A stretch of 8,898 nucleotides of DNA, from contig JAJZCX010000042.1 of NCBI GenBank assembly GCA_021851625.1, positions 1 to 8,898 of the forward strand, in the 5' to 3' direction. The position numbers were made by a program, and so were the translations under genes. The stretch is from Acidobacteriota bacterium. Lineage in GTDB: Bacteria > Acidobacteriota > Terriglobia > Terriglobales > Acidobacteriaceae. Every line of letters starts with the position of its first letter. The first letter of the stretch is position 1. This document shows, piece after piece, positions 1 to 7,815 of this stretch. Under the pieces are notes generated by a model. It had not been told where the DNA came from. It searched no databases and saw only the letters and a list, made by a program, of their open reading frames with translations.

Positions 1-3000
1 GCGAGCGCGAGATCATCAAGGACGAGGTGCGCTTCCGCGAACTCGACCAGCAGTTCCGCCCCACAGGCTTCAAGGCCATGATGGGTGCCGAGGCCATCAA
101 AGAATTGCTCAAGCACATCAACGTGGACGAGTTGTCCGTGGAACTGCGCGAGCGCATGAACGTGGAGACCAGCCTGCAGAAGCGCTTAAAGTTCGCCAAG
201 CGGCTGAAGGTGGTGGAGGCATTCCGTAAGTCGGGCAACAAGCCGCACTGGATGATCCTCGACGTGATCCCAGTGATTCCACCGGAGCTGCGCCCGTTGG
301 TGCCGCTCGATGGCGGACGCTTTGCCACATCGGATTTGAACGATCTATACCGTCGCGTCATCAATCGCAACAGCCGTTTGAAGAAGCTGATGGATCTGCA
401 CGCGCCCGATGTAATCGTGCGCAACGAAAAGCGCATGTTGCAGGAGTCCGTGGACGCGCTGTTTGACAACGGACGCCGTGGCCGCGTGCTGCGCGGAGCC
501 AACAACCGTCCGCTCAAGTCGCTCTCGGACACGCTCAAGGGCAAGCAAGGACGCTTCCGTCAGAACCTGCTGGGCAAGCGCGTGGATTACTCTGGTCGTT
601 CGGTGATCGTGGTCGGCCCGGATTTGAAGCTGCACCAGTGCGGCCTGCCGAAGAAGATGGCGCTCGAACTCTTCAAGCCATTCATCTATCACCGGTTGGA
701 ACAGACCGGCCACTGCACCACCATCAAGCAAGCCAAAGAGATGGTCGAGATGCAGGAGCCGATCGTTTGGGACATTCTCGAAGAGGTCATCAAGGATCAT
801 CCGGTGCTGCTGAACCGCGCGCCAACGCTGCACCGTCTGGGCATTCAAGCCTTTGAGCCGGTGTTGGTGGAAGGCAAGGCCATTCAGATTCACCCGCTGG
901 TCTGCACCGCTTTTAATGCCGATTTTGACGGCGATCAGATGGCCGTGCACATTCCCCTGTCGCCAGAGGCGCAGGTGGAAGCCAGCGTGTTGATGCTGGC
1001 CTCGCACAACATTCTTTCGCCCGCGTCCGGCCACCCGATCACCGTGCCCACACAGGACATGGTGCTCGGCCTCTACTACCTGACCAAGGCCAAGGTGAAC
1101 GGCAAGGGTGAGGGTCGCGTCTTCGCCAACACGGAAGAAGTGTTGATGGCGCTGGAGGCCAAAGAGGTTGAGACTCAGACGCCGATCCGCCTGCGTTACA
1201 GCGGCCCGGTGCTGGACATGACCACGGCCTATGACGATCAGGATCTGACGCACACCGAGGCCGTGCAGTACGACAAGCAGTTCATCAACACGACCGTGGG
1301 CCGCGCAATTTTGAACGATGCGCTGCCAGAGCAGATGCCGTACGTCAACGGTCTGTTGAAGAAAAAGGGCATGGGCCAGCTCGTGAACTATTGCTATCTG
1401 AACCTGGGTCTGGAGACCACGGTGCAGATGCTCGATCACATCAAGGAGTTGGGCTTCCAGTTCGCCACACGCAGCGGCCTTTCGGTCGGCTTGGATGACA
1501 TGGTGATTCCAGAGACCAAGTATGGCGTGGTCAGCGAAGCGGAAAAGCAGGTGATCGCCGTGCAGCAGCAGTATTTGGACGGTGCGATCACCAACGGCGA
1601 GCGCAACAATAAGGTCATCCAAATCTGGTCGTCGGTCACCGAGCGCGTTGCCGATGAAATGTTCAACAACATGAAGTCTGCCGACAAGGCGGGCGCGATG
1701 AATCCGATCTACATCATGGCCGACTCTGGCGCGCGTGGATCGAAGCAGCAGATTCGTCAGCTCTCCGGCATGCGCGGTTTGATGGCCAAGCCTTCGGGCG
1801 AAATCATCGAAACGCCGATCACGGCCAACTTCCGTGAAGGCTTGACGGTGTTGCAGTACTTCATCTCCACGCACGGCGCGCGCAAGGGCCTGGCGGATAC
1901 GGCGTTGAAGACCGCCGACTCCGGCTACCTGACCCGCCGCTTGGTGGACGTGGCGCAGGACGTGATCGTCGGCGAGCACAATTGCGGCACGGTGGAAGGC
2001 ATCTATGTGACGCCGATCATCGAGTCCGGAGAAGTGATTGAACCGCTGCGCGATCGCATTGTGGGCCGCGTATCGCTGGAAAAGATCAAGGACTTCGAAG
2101 GCAGCACCATCGTTGATGTCAACCAGGAGATCAGCGAAGACGCCGCGAGCGCGATTCAGGCCGCGGGCGTTGAGCGCGTCAAGATTCGCTCGGTACTTAC
2201 CTGCGAATCCAGGCGCGGCGTTTGCATGCTCTGCTACGGACGCAACCTCGGCTCTGGCCGCTTGGTGGAGATGGGCGAGGCCGTTGGCGTGATCGCGGCG
2301 CAATCCATCGGCGAGCCGGGAACGCAGTTGACCATGCGTACCTTCCACATTGGTGGAACGGCATCGCGTGTTTCCGACCAATCGCGGTTGGAGGCCAAGA
2401 ATGCGGGCACGGTGCGCTTCATCAATCTGGCCAGTGTGCGCTCCAAACAGGGCGACTTGGTGGCGATGAATCGTTCCGGTGCTGTAGTCATCCTGGACGA
2501 TCGCGGACGCGAAAAGGAACGCTACTCGATCGTTTATGGTGCCAAGCTGAAGGTCGAAGAGGGCCAGCAGGTGCAGCAAGGCCAAACGCTCGGCGAGTGG
2601 GATCCCTACACCTTCGCCATTCTCACTGAGATTGGCGGCGCGGTGCAGTTCAAGGATCTGCATGAAGGCACCACGTTGCAAGAAGAGGTGGATGAAGTCA
2701 CCGGCCTGTCGCGTTTGGTGGTTGCGGACCCGTCCGATGAAAAGCGTCAGCCAGCGATCATCATCAAGGGAGCCAAGGGCAACAAGCGTTACCTGATGCC
2801 CAGTCGCGCCCACCTGATGATTCAAGATGGCGATGAGGTTCACCCCGGCGACATCTTGGCCAAGATTCCGCGCGAGACGACACGCACGAAGGACATCACC
2901 GGCGGTCTGCCGCGTGTGGTGGAGTTGTTCGAGGCGCGCAAACCGCACGAGACGGCCATCATCAGCGAGATTGACGGCGTGATTCGCTTTGGTGAAGTCT

Positions 3001-3731
3001 CCAAGGGCCAGCGCAAGATTTATGTGACAGCCGACAACGGCGAGGAGAAGGAATACTCCGTGCCGCGCGGCGTGCACATCAACGTGCAAGAGGGCGAGCG
3101 TCTGCGCGCCGGCGAGCCGCTGATGGATGGACCGTTGAATCCGCATGACATCCTGGCCGTGCTGGGCGAAAAGGAATTGCAAGCCTACATGGTCAATGAG
3201 ATTCAGGAGGTCTACCGGTTGCAGGGCGTGGCCATCTCGGACAAACACATCGAGGTGATCGTGCGCCAGATGCTGCGCTGGGTCAAGGTCGAAGAGGCAG
3301 GCGACACCAGCTTCCTGCTGGAGCAGCAGGTGGACAAGTTCCGCTTCCGCGAGGAAAACGATCGTGCCATCGCCAACGGGGGTCGTCCGGCAACGGCGCG
3401 TCCGCTGCTGCTGGGCATCACCAAGGCTTCGCTCTCGACAGAATCCTTTATCTCTGCCGCTTCGTTCCAAGAGACGACGCGCGTGCTCACCGAGGCCTCC
3501 ATCAACGGAGCGGTGGATCACCTGCGCGGACTCAAGGAAAATGTCATCGTGGGTCGCTTGATCCCCGCAGGCACGGGCATGGACTATTACCGCAACGTGC
3601 AGCTCTCGCAGGATCTGGAAGATGCGGCCACGCGCGTGCAACAGGAAGTGTCCGAGGCCATTGAAGCCGCTGAGCGCGAGTTGGAGTTGATGCGCCAAGA
3701 GGGCGAAGCCGAGGAGATGGCCGCAGAGTAA
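1..3731 (+). CDS. rpoC: DNA-directed RNA polymerase subunit beta' (5' partial)
   Basis: This is the catalytic beta' subunit of RNA polymerase, acting in the cytoplasm in the core enzyme. The frame is open from base 3, with codons before the first GTG (27) already reading as RpoC ([14 protein letters not shown]), so the true start lies upstream. By comparison with E. coli numbering about 150 residues are missing, including the N-terminal zinc ribbon. Visible landmarks in order are [14 protein letters not shown] (switch/lid region, about 567-608), the Mg-binding NADFDGDQ (915-938), the bridge helix beginning [14 protein letters not shown] (from 1722), four zinc-binding Cys (codons 1983, 2202, 2223, 2232), and the trigger-loop helix [16 protein letters not shown] (2301-2348). 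An insertion of about 170 residues (roughly 2370-2885), the SI3 type, sits within the trigger loop before [10 protein letters not shown]. The tail is Glu/Ala-rich and ends at TAA. It is presumably the last gene of an rpoB-rpoC operon and is followed by a terminator. Identity is certain. Confidence 0.99.
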   Translation, partial: EREIIKDEVRFRELDQQFRPTGFKAMMGAEAIKELLKHINVDELSVELRERMNVETSLQKRLKFAKRLKVVEAFRKSGNKPHWMILDVIPVIPPELRPLVPLDGGRFATSDLNDLYRRVINRNSRLKKLMDLHAPDVIVRNEKRMLQESVDALFDNGRRGRVLRGANNRPLKSLSDTLKGKQGRFRQNLLGKRVDYSGRSVIVVGPDLKLHQCGLPKKMALELFKPFIYHRLEQTGHCTTIKQAKEMVEMQEPIVWDILEEVIKDHPVLLNRAPTLHRLGIQAFEPVLVEGKAIQIHPLVCTAFNADFDGDQMAVHIPLSPEAQVEASVLMLASHNILSPASGHPITVPTQDMVLGLYYLTKAKVNGKGEGRVFANTEEVLMALEAKEVETQTPIRLRYSGPVLDMTTAYDDQDLTHTEAVQYDKQFINTTVGRAILNDALPEQMPYVNGLLKKKGMGQLVNYCYLNLGLETTVQMLDHIKELGFQFATRSGLSVGLDDMVIPETKYGVVSEAEKQVIAVQQQYLDGAITNGERNNKVIQIWSSVTERVADEMFNNMKSADKAGAMNPIYIMADSGARGSKQQIRQLSGMRGLMAKPSGEIIETPITANFREGLTVLQYFISTHGARKGLADTALKTADSGYLTRRLVDVAQDVIVGEHNCGTVEGIYVTPIIESGEVIEPLRDRIVGRVSLEKIKDFEGSTIVDVNQEISEDAASAIQAAGVERVKIRSVLTCESRRGVCMLCYGRNLGSGRLVEMGEAVGVIAAQSIGEPGTQLTMRTFHIGGTASRVSDQSRLEAKNAGTVRFINLASVRSKQGDLVAMNRSGAVVILDDRGREKERYSIVYGAKLKVEEGQQVQQGQTLGEWDPYTFAILTEIGGAVQFKDLHEGTTLQEEVDEVTGLSRLVVADPSDEKRQPAIIIKGAKGNKRYLMPSRAHLMIQDGDEVHPGDILAKIPRETTRTKDITGGLPRVVELFEARKPHETAIISEIDGVIRFGEVSKGQRKIYVTADNGEEKEYSVPRGVHINVQEGERLRAGEPLMDGPLNPHDILAVLGEKELQAYMVNEIQEVYRLQGVAISDKHIEVIVRQMLRWVKVEEAGDTSFLLEQQVDKFRFREENDRAIANGGRPATARPLLLGITKASLSTESFISAASFQETTRVLTEASINGAVDHLRGLKENVIVGRLIPAGTGMDYYRNVQLSQDLEDAATRVQQEVSEAIEAAERELELMRQEGEAEEMAAE

Positions 3732-3757
3732 GTGGTGCGGACAGTCAACCAACATGC

Positions 3758-3790
3758 AGGGGCGGGCCTTCGGGTTCGCCCTTGCTCTTT
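3758..3790 (+). terminator. Probable intrinsic terminator of rpoC
   Basis: An 11-pair stem (3758-3768 with 3773-3783; eight Watson-Crick pairs and three G-T pairs) closes on a TTCG tetraloop with the C(UUCG)G closing pair, and is followed by GCTCTTT. It begins 26 bases after the rpoC stop. The T tract is short and interrupted, so some read-through into the next gene is likely. The hairpin is seen in the sequence; the terminator role is inferred from its position and shape. Confidence 0.7.
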
Positions 3791-3792
3791 GC

Positions 3793-3798
3793 GGAGGG
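3793..3798 (+). promoter_or_regulatory. Ribosome binding site of the thioredoxin-like gene
   Basis: GGAGGG lies seven bases before the ATG at 3806. It selects that ATG over the in-frame TTG at 3782, which falls inside the rpoC terminator stem and has no comparable site in front of it. Confidence 0.7.
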
Positions 3799-3805
3799 AA
3801 TTTTG

Positions 3806-4291
3806 ATGCGCAGTGTGCAGTGGTCTCGATTGGTTCTGGCCGGGATGGCGGCGCTGCTTGTGGGCAGCGTGCAGATGCGCTTGCAAGCACAGATGCGGCC
3901 TTCCATCATCTATTCCGACACGGCAGATGCCAAGGCGGAGATTCACGCGGCACTGGCGCAGGCTGCGCGCGAGCACAAGCGGGTGTTGTTGGACTTTGGC
4001 GGCAACTGGTGCGGCGATTGCCAAGTGTTGAACATTTATTTCCACGACCCCGGCAATGCCAGTCTGTTGCAGCACAACTTTGTTCTGGTGGATGTGAGCG
4101 TGGGCGAGTATGACCGCAACTTGGATCTGGCGCAGCAATATGGCATACCGCTGAACAAGGGCGTGCCCGCGCTGGTGGTGCTCGATGCACAGGGTCGCGT
4201 GCTCTACGCCCAGCGCAACGGCGAGTTTGAAAAGATGAGCACGCTGGACTCCTCAGCCGTTACGGCGTTCCTGCAAAAGTGGAAGCGGTGA
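3806..4291 (+). CDS. Exported thioredoxin-fold protein with CGDC active site
   Basis: This 161-residue protein probably reduces or exchanges disulfides outside the cytoplasm. Residues 1 to about 29 form a signal peptide: a basic start (MRSVQWSR), a hydrophobic core LVLAGMAALLVG, and likely cleavage near LQAQ. The mature part is one thioredoxin domain: the strand VLLDFGG leads into W68-C69-G70-D71-C72, and the cis-proline is P121 in KGVPALVV, followed by the strand and turn VLDAQGRVLYAQ. Both redox cysteines are present; the CGDC pair differs from CGPC of cytosolic thioredoxin. The length fits stand-alone periplasmic thioredoxin-like proteins (Thioredoxin_7-like). The ATG was chosen for its GGAGGG site; starting at TTG 3782 would add eight residues. 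The gene lies 74 bases after rpoC behind a probable terminator, and I see no promoter of its own, so read-through may express it. No redox partner is adjacent. The fold is well supported, but the substrate is unknown. Confidence 0.85.
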   Translation: MRSVQWSRLVLAGMAALLVGSVQMRLQAQMRPSIIYSDTADAKAEIHAALAQAAREHKRVLLDFGGNWCGDCQVLNIYFHDPGNASLLQHNFVLVDVSVGEYDRNLDLAQQYGIPLNKGVPALVVLDAQGRVLYAQRNGEFEKMSTLDSSAVTAFLQKWKR

Positions 4292-4328
4292 AGCGCGCAA
4301 CGAACCACAGATTCCTCCACTCCGCTAC

Positions 4329-4413
4329 GCTTCGGTCGGAATGACAAAGTATTGCGGTAGTGCGCATAGCAGCGACGCTAATACGCAACGCAAATGGTCA
4401 TCCCGACCGAAGC
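4329..4413. repeat. 85-nt imperfect palindrome (paired inverted repeat units)
   Basis: The outer arms 4329-4345 and 4397-4413 are complementary at 16 of 17 positions (only 4340/4402 mismatches). Inside them TTGCG (4352-4356) pairs with CGCAA (4389-4393), and GCG-ATAGC (4362-4370) pairs with GCTAATACGC (4377-4386) allowing one mismatch and one bulge, leaving a six-base loop. The arms are two copies of one unit, GCTTCGGTCGG followed by A or G and ATGAC, facing each other. The element fills most of the 127-bp gap between convergent genes and ends five bases from the bglX stop codon. It resembles REP or small MITE-like elements. No T tract follows on either strand, so a terminator role is possible but not shown. 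Confidence 0.7.
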
Positions 4414-4418
4414 CAGCA

Positions 4419-6755
4419 CTACTGCACCATTTGTAACTCCGCGGACTGCGTGGCCAGCGAACTGCCGCCGATGAAGACGGTGTACTCTGTGCCCGACTCC
4501 ACGACGCGCTGGCTCTGCGCGTTGATGAAGGACATCTCCGCAAAGCCAAGGGAAAAGTTGACGCGCTGGGATTCTCCCGGCGCGAGTGTGATGCGCTGGA
4601 AGCCTTCCAACTGGCGCACGGGTTCTTCCATGCTGGCGCCGCGAATGCGCAGATAAAGCTGCACCACCTCCGTGCCTGCGACGGCACCCGCATTGCGCAC
4701 TTCAACGCTGGCGGTGAGTGTGGGAGCGTTTGCACTTTGCAATTTTTGGGCGGAGATTTGCTGCGCGCTCAGCGTGACCGGACCATAGTTAAAGTTGGTA
4801 TAGCTCAGGCCAAAGCCGTAGGGAAAGAGCGGTGCGTTGGGCGCATCAAGGTAGCGCGAGACATATTTCTGATCGCTGGTTTGCGGCGGATGCATCAGGT
4901 CCACGCCGGTGGCGGGGCGGCCCGTGGGCAACTGAGCGAGATAGAGCGGCTCCTGCCCCACGGCGTAGGGCAGGCTGACGGGCAGCTTGCCGCTGGGGTT
5001 GGCATCGCCATACAAAATGTTGGCGAGCGCAGGGCCGGCTTCAATACCGGGGAACCATGCCTGCGCAATGGCGGGCACATGCTGCGCGGCCCAATCGAGC
5101 ACCAGCGGATGTCCGCTGAAGACCAGCAGCACCACCGGCTTGCCTGTGGCGACGATGGCTTCGAGAAGCTGCTCTTGATTGCCGGGCAGGCCGAGATGCG
5201 CACGGGAAGATGCCTCGCCGGTCATGGTCTGCGCATCCTCCCCCGCGGTGAAGAGAACGAGATCCGCCTGCCGGGCCACATCGATCGCCGCAGCGAAGCC
5301 AGTCTGCGATTGCGTGAGAATCTCTGTGCCTTGCGCGTAGAGTAGCTTGCCGCCAGCGGTCTTCATGCGGTTTTGCAGTGCCGTGCGCAGTGTGACCACA
5401 TCAGCGGCATTACCCTTGCAACTCCAAGAGCCGAGCATTTCACTCTGCGCATCTGCCAAGGGGCCGATCAACGCAATCGTGTGCACGTGCGGGTTGATCG
5501 GCAACAGCGGCGGTTGCCCCAGGCTGGCGCGGTTTTGCAGCAGCACGATGGATTCTTCCGCAGCCTTGCGAGCCAGAGCGCGTTTTTCTGGCGTGGCTGT
5601 GTAGGCAGATGTGTTCAAGGTGGCGTAAGGATGTTCGAAGAGGCCGAGCGCGAATTTGACGCGCAGCACGCGACGCGCGGCTTCATCGATGGTGGACTCT
5701 GGGATTTGAGCGCTGTGCACCAGCGCGGCCAGGCGCGTGTGGTACACGTTGCCCTGCATGTCCATGTCCAGACCGGAGGTAAGCGCTTTTTGTGCGGCGG
5801 TGGCGCTGTCGAGCGCGATGCCATGTGCGATCAGTTCACTGATTGCGCCGTAATCGCTGACGACGAAGCCTTGAAAGTTCCACTCCTTGCGCAGAATTTG
5901 TGTGAGCAGGTAGGGATTGGCGGTGGCGGGAACGCCGTTCAGCGAACTGAGAGAGGACATCACCGTAGCCGCGCCTGCATCGATCGCAGCTTGATAGGTG
6001 GGCAGGTAGATTTGGCGCAGTGTGACGTCGGACATATCAACGGCGTTGTATTCGCGCCCCGCGATCACGCCACCATAGGCGGCAAAATGTTTGACGCAGG
6101 CGGCGATGGAGGTGGGGTCGCTGAGATGCTCGCCTTGGTAGCCGTGCACGTAGGCGCGCGCCAGCGCTGCGCCGAGGTAGGGTTCTTCTCCTGCGCCTTC
6201 GATGATGCGTCCCCAGCGACCGTCGCGGGCAATGTCCACCATGGGCGAAAAGGCCCAGCGAACGCCGTCATTGCTGGCCTCGATGGCGGCCATGCGCGCG
6301 GCGGATTCGACCAAACCCGGATCGAAGGTGGCGGCCATACCCAGCGGCACGGGGAAGGTGGTGTTGTAGCCGTGGATCACGTCCTGCCCAAAGAGCAGCG
6401 GAATGTGCAGGCGGCTTTTTTCCACGGCGATGCGCTGGTATGCATCCATGGTTTGCGCGTCGGTGACGTTGAAGAGACTGCCCACCTCCCCCGCCGCGAT
6501 CATGGTTTTGTAATCCTGCGGATGCGTCGATGGCCCTGTGGGCAGGCCAGCGGTGTATTGCACAAGCTGGCCGATCTTTTCGTCGAGCGTCATTTTGGAC
6601 AGCAGCGCGTTGACACGCTCGTTCAGCTTTTTGTCTGCAAGCGGACTGCTGACGTGCGTGGCGGCATGTGCGCGAGCGCAGATGCCGAGCAGAGCCAAGC
6701 AGCCCGCTGCAAACAGGGACGACAGAAGATTGTGGCGAAACGCGAAGAAATTCAT
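4419..6755 (-). CDS. bglX: Periplasmic GH3 beta-glucosidase, BglX-like
   Basis: This 778-residue glycoside hydrolase family 3 enzyme is predicted to remove terminal beta-linked glucose from oligosaccharides with retention of configuration. A signal peptide covers about residues 1-31 (core LFAAGCLALLGIC, cleavage near ARAHA), so it acts in the periplasm. The N-terminal TIM barrel (about 45-375) contains GQDVIHG (123-129), DGRWGR (178-183), VKHFAAYGG (221-229) and VVSDYGA, whose D301 is the expected nucleophile. The second alpha/beta domain (about 395-615) holds GEASSR, with E514 the expected acid/base. PYGFGLSYT (645-653) leads into a C-terminal fibronectin III-like domain (about 680-760). Length and order match E. 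coli BglX (765 residues). The ATG was chosen because it gives a complete signal peptide; GGTGGGG just upstream is a poorly spaced ribosome site. The gene is convergent with the thioredoxin-like gene and divergent from the membrane-protein gene. Xylosidase or mixed specificity cannot be excluded. Confidence 0.93.
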   Translation of the reverse strand: MNFFAFRHNLLSSLFAAGCLALLGICARAHAATHVSSPLADKKLNERVNALLSKMTLDEKIGQLVQYTAGLPTGPSTHPQDYKTMIAAGEVGSLFNVTDAQTMDAYQRIAVEKSRLHIPLLFGQDVIHGYNTTFPVPLGMAATFDPGLVESAARMAAIEASNDGVRWAFSPMVDIARDGRWGRIIEGAGEEPYLGAALARAYVHGYQGEHLSDPTSIAACVKHFAAYGGVIAGREYNAVDMSDVTLRQIYLPTYQAAIDAGAATVMSSLSSLNGVPATANPYLLTQILRKEWNFQGFVVSDYGAISELIAHGIALDSATAAQKALTSGLDMDMQGNVYHTRLAALVHSAQIPESTIDEAARRVLRVKFALGLFEHPYATLNTSAYTATPEKRALARKAAEESIVLLQNRASLGQPPLLPINPHVHTIALIGPLADAQSEMLGSWSCKGNAADVVTLRTALQNRMKTAGGKLLYAQGTEILTQSQTGFAAAIDVARQADLVLFTAGEDAQTMTGEASSRAHLGLPGNQEQLLEAIVATGKPVVLLVFSGHPLVLDWAAQHVPAIAQAWFPGIEAGPALANILYGDANPSGKLPVSLPYAVGQEPLYLAQLPTGRPATGVDLMHPPQTSDQKYVSRYLDAPNAPLFPYGFGLSYTNFNYGPVTLSAQQISAQKLQSANAPTLTASVEVRNAGAVAGTEVVQLYLRIRGASMEEPVRQLEGFQRITLAPGESQRVNFSLGFAEMSFINAQSQRVVESGTEYTVFIGGSSLATQSAELQMVQ

Positions 6756-6853
6756 AACCCCACCATGCTACTAGAGCGAGAGGCGGCAGGGCAGTTTTCT
6801 TCTGCGCAGCGATGGCGCGAAAACGTCGATTCCGATAGTCTTCTCTTTGTAGG
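6756..6853. other. Divergent intergenic region, bglX / YihY-family gene
   Basis: These 98 bases must contain the 5' ends of both divergent genes. I see no good -35/-10 pair on either strand and no clear operator palindrome. On the minus strand GGTGGGG lies just before the bglX ATG. On the plus strand only AGG directly abuts the ATG at 6854, so the YihY-family gene may have a short or nearly absent leader, or weak initiation. Confidence 0.4.
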
Positions 6854-7777
6854 ATGCGATGGCTGGCACATCTGCGGCGGGCACTGTTCAAGAGCCTTGC
6901 GGACGACATTGTCATGATGTCGAAGGCGGCGGCGTACTCTGCCATTTTGATGCTGTTCCCGGCGATCCTGGTGGGCGCGGCGCTGGCAGCCAATTTGCCC
7001 GGAGCGCAATTTTTGCGCGCCGAGCTGCGCGAACTGCTCTATCAGATGTTTCCACCCGAAGTGCCGCCGGTGGTCATGGCGTATTTTCAAGGCACGCATG
7101 GGCGCTCCTTCCATCTGCTCATTTCCGCTTCGATTGTGAGCGTGGCTGCGGCCAGCAGCGTGATGGTGACGCTGATGGAATGTTCACGGCGCGCGTATAA
7201 CCTGCCCGTGGGGCTGTGGAGTTTTTGGCATCAACGCGCGATTGCATTTCTGCTGGTGCCGCTCTCACTTTTTCCGCTGATGCTGGCATCGCTCTTCGTT
7301 GTCTTTGGCCATCAAATTGAGTTGTGGATGGTGCATCTCTCCGGGCACGATCTGCGCGTGTATGTGCTGATGCTGTGGCGCGTGGCGCGCTGGCTGCTGG
7401 CCCTGTTGACCAGCGTGGCCGTGATTGCGACGATCTATCACACGGGCATGCCGCGCACGCAGTCTTGGCGACGTGTGATGCCGGGTGCGGTGCTGGCCAC
7501 GGTGGCGTGGTTTCCCTCCACGTTGATTTTTGGCTGGTATGTGACGCGGCACGCGAACTACGCGCAGTATTATGGCTCGCTGGGTGCAGGCATTGCGATG
7601 CTCATCTGGCTTTATATTGTGATGATCAGCGTGATGATTGGCGCGGAGTTCAACGCGGAACTGTATCCCAAGCCCTTTGATGCCTGCCGTCCGAAGGCTG
7701 CAGCGGCTCAGCAAAGGGTTGCTGCGGAGATTCCGCCTACGATGCCACAGCCCGCAACCCAGTACAATGACCGTTAG
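6854..7777 (+). CDS. YihY/virulence factor BrkB family membrane protein
   Basis: This 307-residue inner-membrane protein belongs to the YihY/BrkB family, whose molecular role is not firmly known; it was once confused with RNase BN. Six hydrophobic segments are visible at about 24-46, 86-108, 128-151, 178-195, 208-229 and 244-266. Family signatures are [16 protein letters not shown] in the first helix and [17 protein letters not shown] followed by IGAEFNAEL in the last. The C-terminal 35 or so residues (from about 273) are hydrophilic and Ala/Pro/Gln-rich, probably a cytoplasmic tail. The start at 6854 is the only one possible upstream of the conserved region, since an in-frame TAG lies at 6836; its ribosome site is poor. 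The gene diverges from bglX and is followed 38 bases later by pyk on the same strand, so the two may share a transcript. Family assignment is firm; no specific function is claimed. Confidence 0.9.
   Translation: MRWLAHLRRALFKSLADDIVMMSKAAAYSAILMLFPAILVGAALAANLPGAQFLRAELRELLYQMFPPEVPPVVMAYFQGTHGRSFHLLISASIVSVAAASSVMVTLMECSRRAYNLPVGLWSFWHQRAIAFLLVPLSLFPLMLASLFVVFGHQIELWMVHLSGHDLRVYVLMLWRVARWLLALLTSVAVIATIYHTGMPRTQSWRRVMPGAVLATVAWFPSTLIFGWYVTRHANYAQYYGSLGAGIAMLIWLYIVMISVMIGAEFNAELYPKPFDACRPKAAAAQQRVAAEIPPTMPQPATQYNDR
7763..7768 (+). promoter_or_regulatory. Possible -10 element for pyk (TACAAT)
   Basis: TACAAT matches the sigma-70 -10 consensus at five of six bases and lies in the last codons of the YihY-family gene, about 50 bases before the pyk ATG. 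No good -35 hexamer sits 16-18 bases upstream (the bases there are around ACGATGC), and there is no TG extension. Transcription would begin near 7775, giving a leader of about 40 bases. This is weak evidence. Confidence 0.3.
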
Positions 7778-7806
7778 GGACACGATGCAAGCGATTTCAA
7801 TCCCCT

Positions 7807-7810
7807 GGAG
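7807..7810 (+). promoter_or_regulatory. Ribosome binding site of pyk
   Basis: GGAG, within CTGGAG, lies five bases before the ATG at 7816 and supports that start for pyruvate kinase. Confidence 0.65.
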
Positions 7811-7815
7811 ACAGA

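Noticed and set aside
3782..3805. TTG at 3782 as the start of the thioredoxin-like gene
   Set aside because: It lies inside the rpoC terminator stem, has no ribosome site, and adds residues that do not improve the signal peptide. ATG 3806 has GGAGGG at good spacing.
345..3890. Open reading frame of 1181 codons on the minus strand opposite rpoC
   Set aside because: Its codons are exactly aligned with the rpoC codons, so a stop appears only where rpoC uses TTA, CTA or TCA. It ends at 345-347, where rpoC has a CTA codon. Avoidance of these three codons in a GC-rich gene explains the length. The translation is low-complexity (His, Arg, Leu, Gln) and matches no family I recognise.
4292..4328. Intrinsic terminator immediately after the thioredoxin-like gene
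   Set aside because: There is no compact GC hairpin followed by a T tract here. The only strong structure nearby is the 85-nt palindrome, which lacks a T tract on either strand.
6698..6701. Lipoprotein signal around Cys19 (LFAAGC) in the bglX product
   Set aside because: The position three residues before the Cys is Ala, not Leu/Val/Ile, and the Cys sits in the middle of the hydrophobic core. An ordinary signal peptide ending near ARAHA fits better.
5373..6917. Open reading frame of 514 codons on the plus strand opposite bglX
   Set aside because: It is also codon-aligned with the real gene, and bglX has full GH3 motifs, a signal peptide and the correct length. The opposing frame has no recognisable domain and crosses the divergent promoter region.
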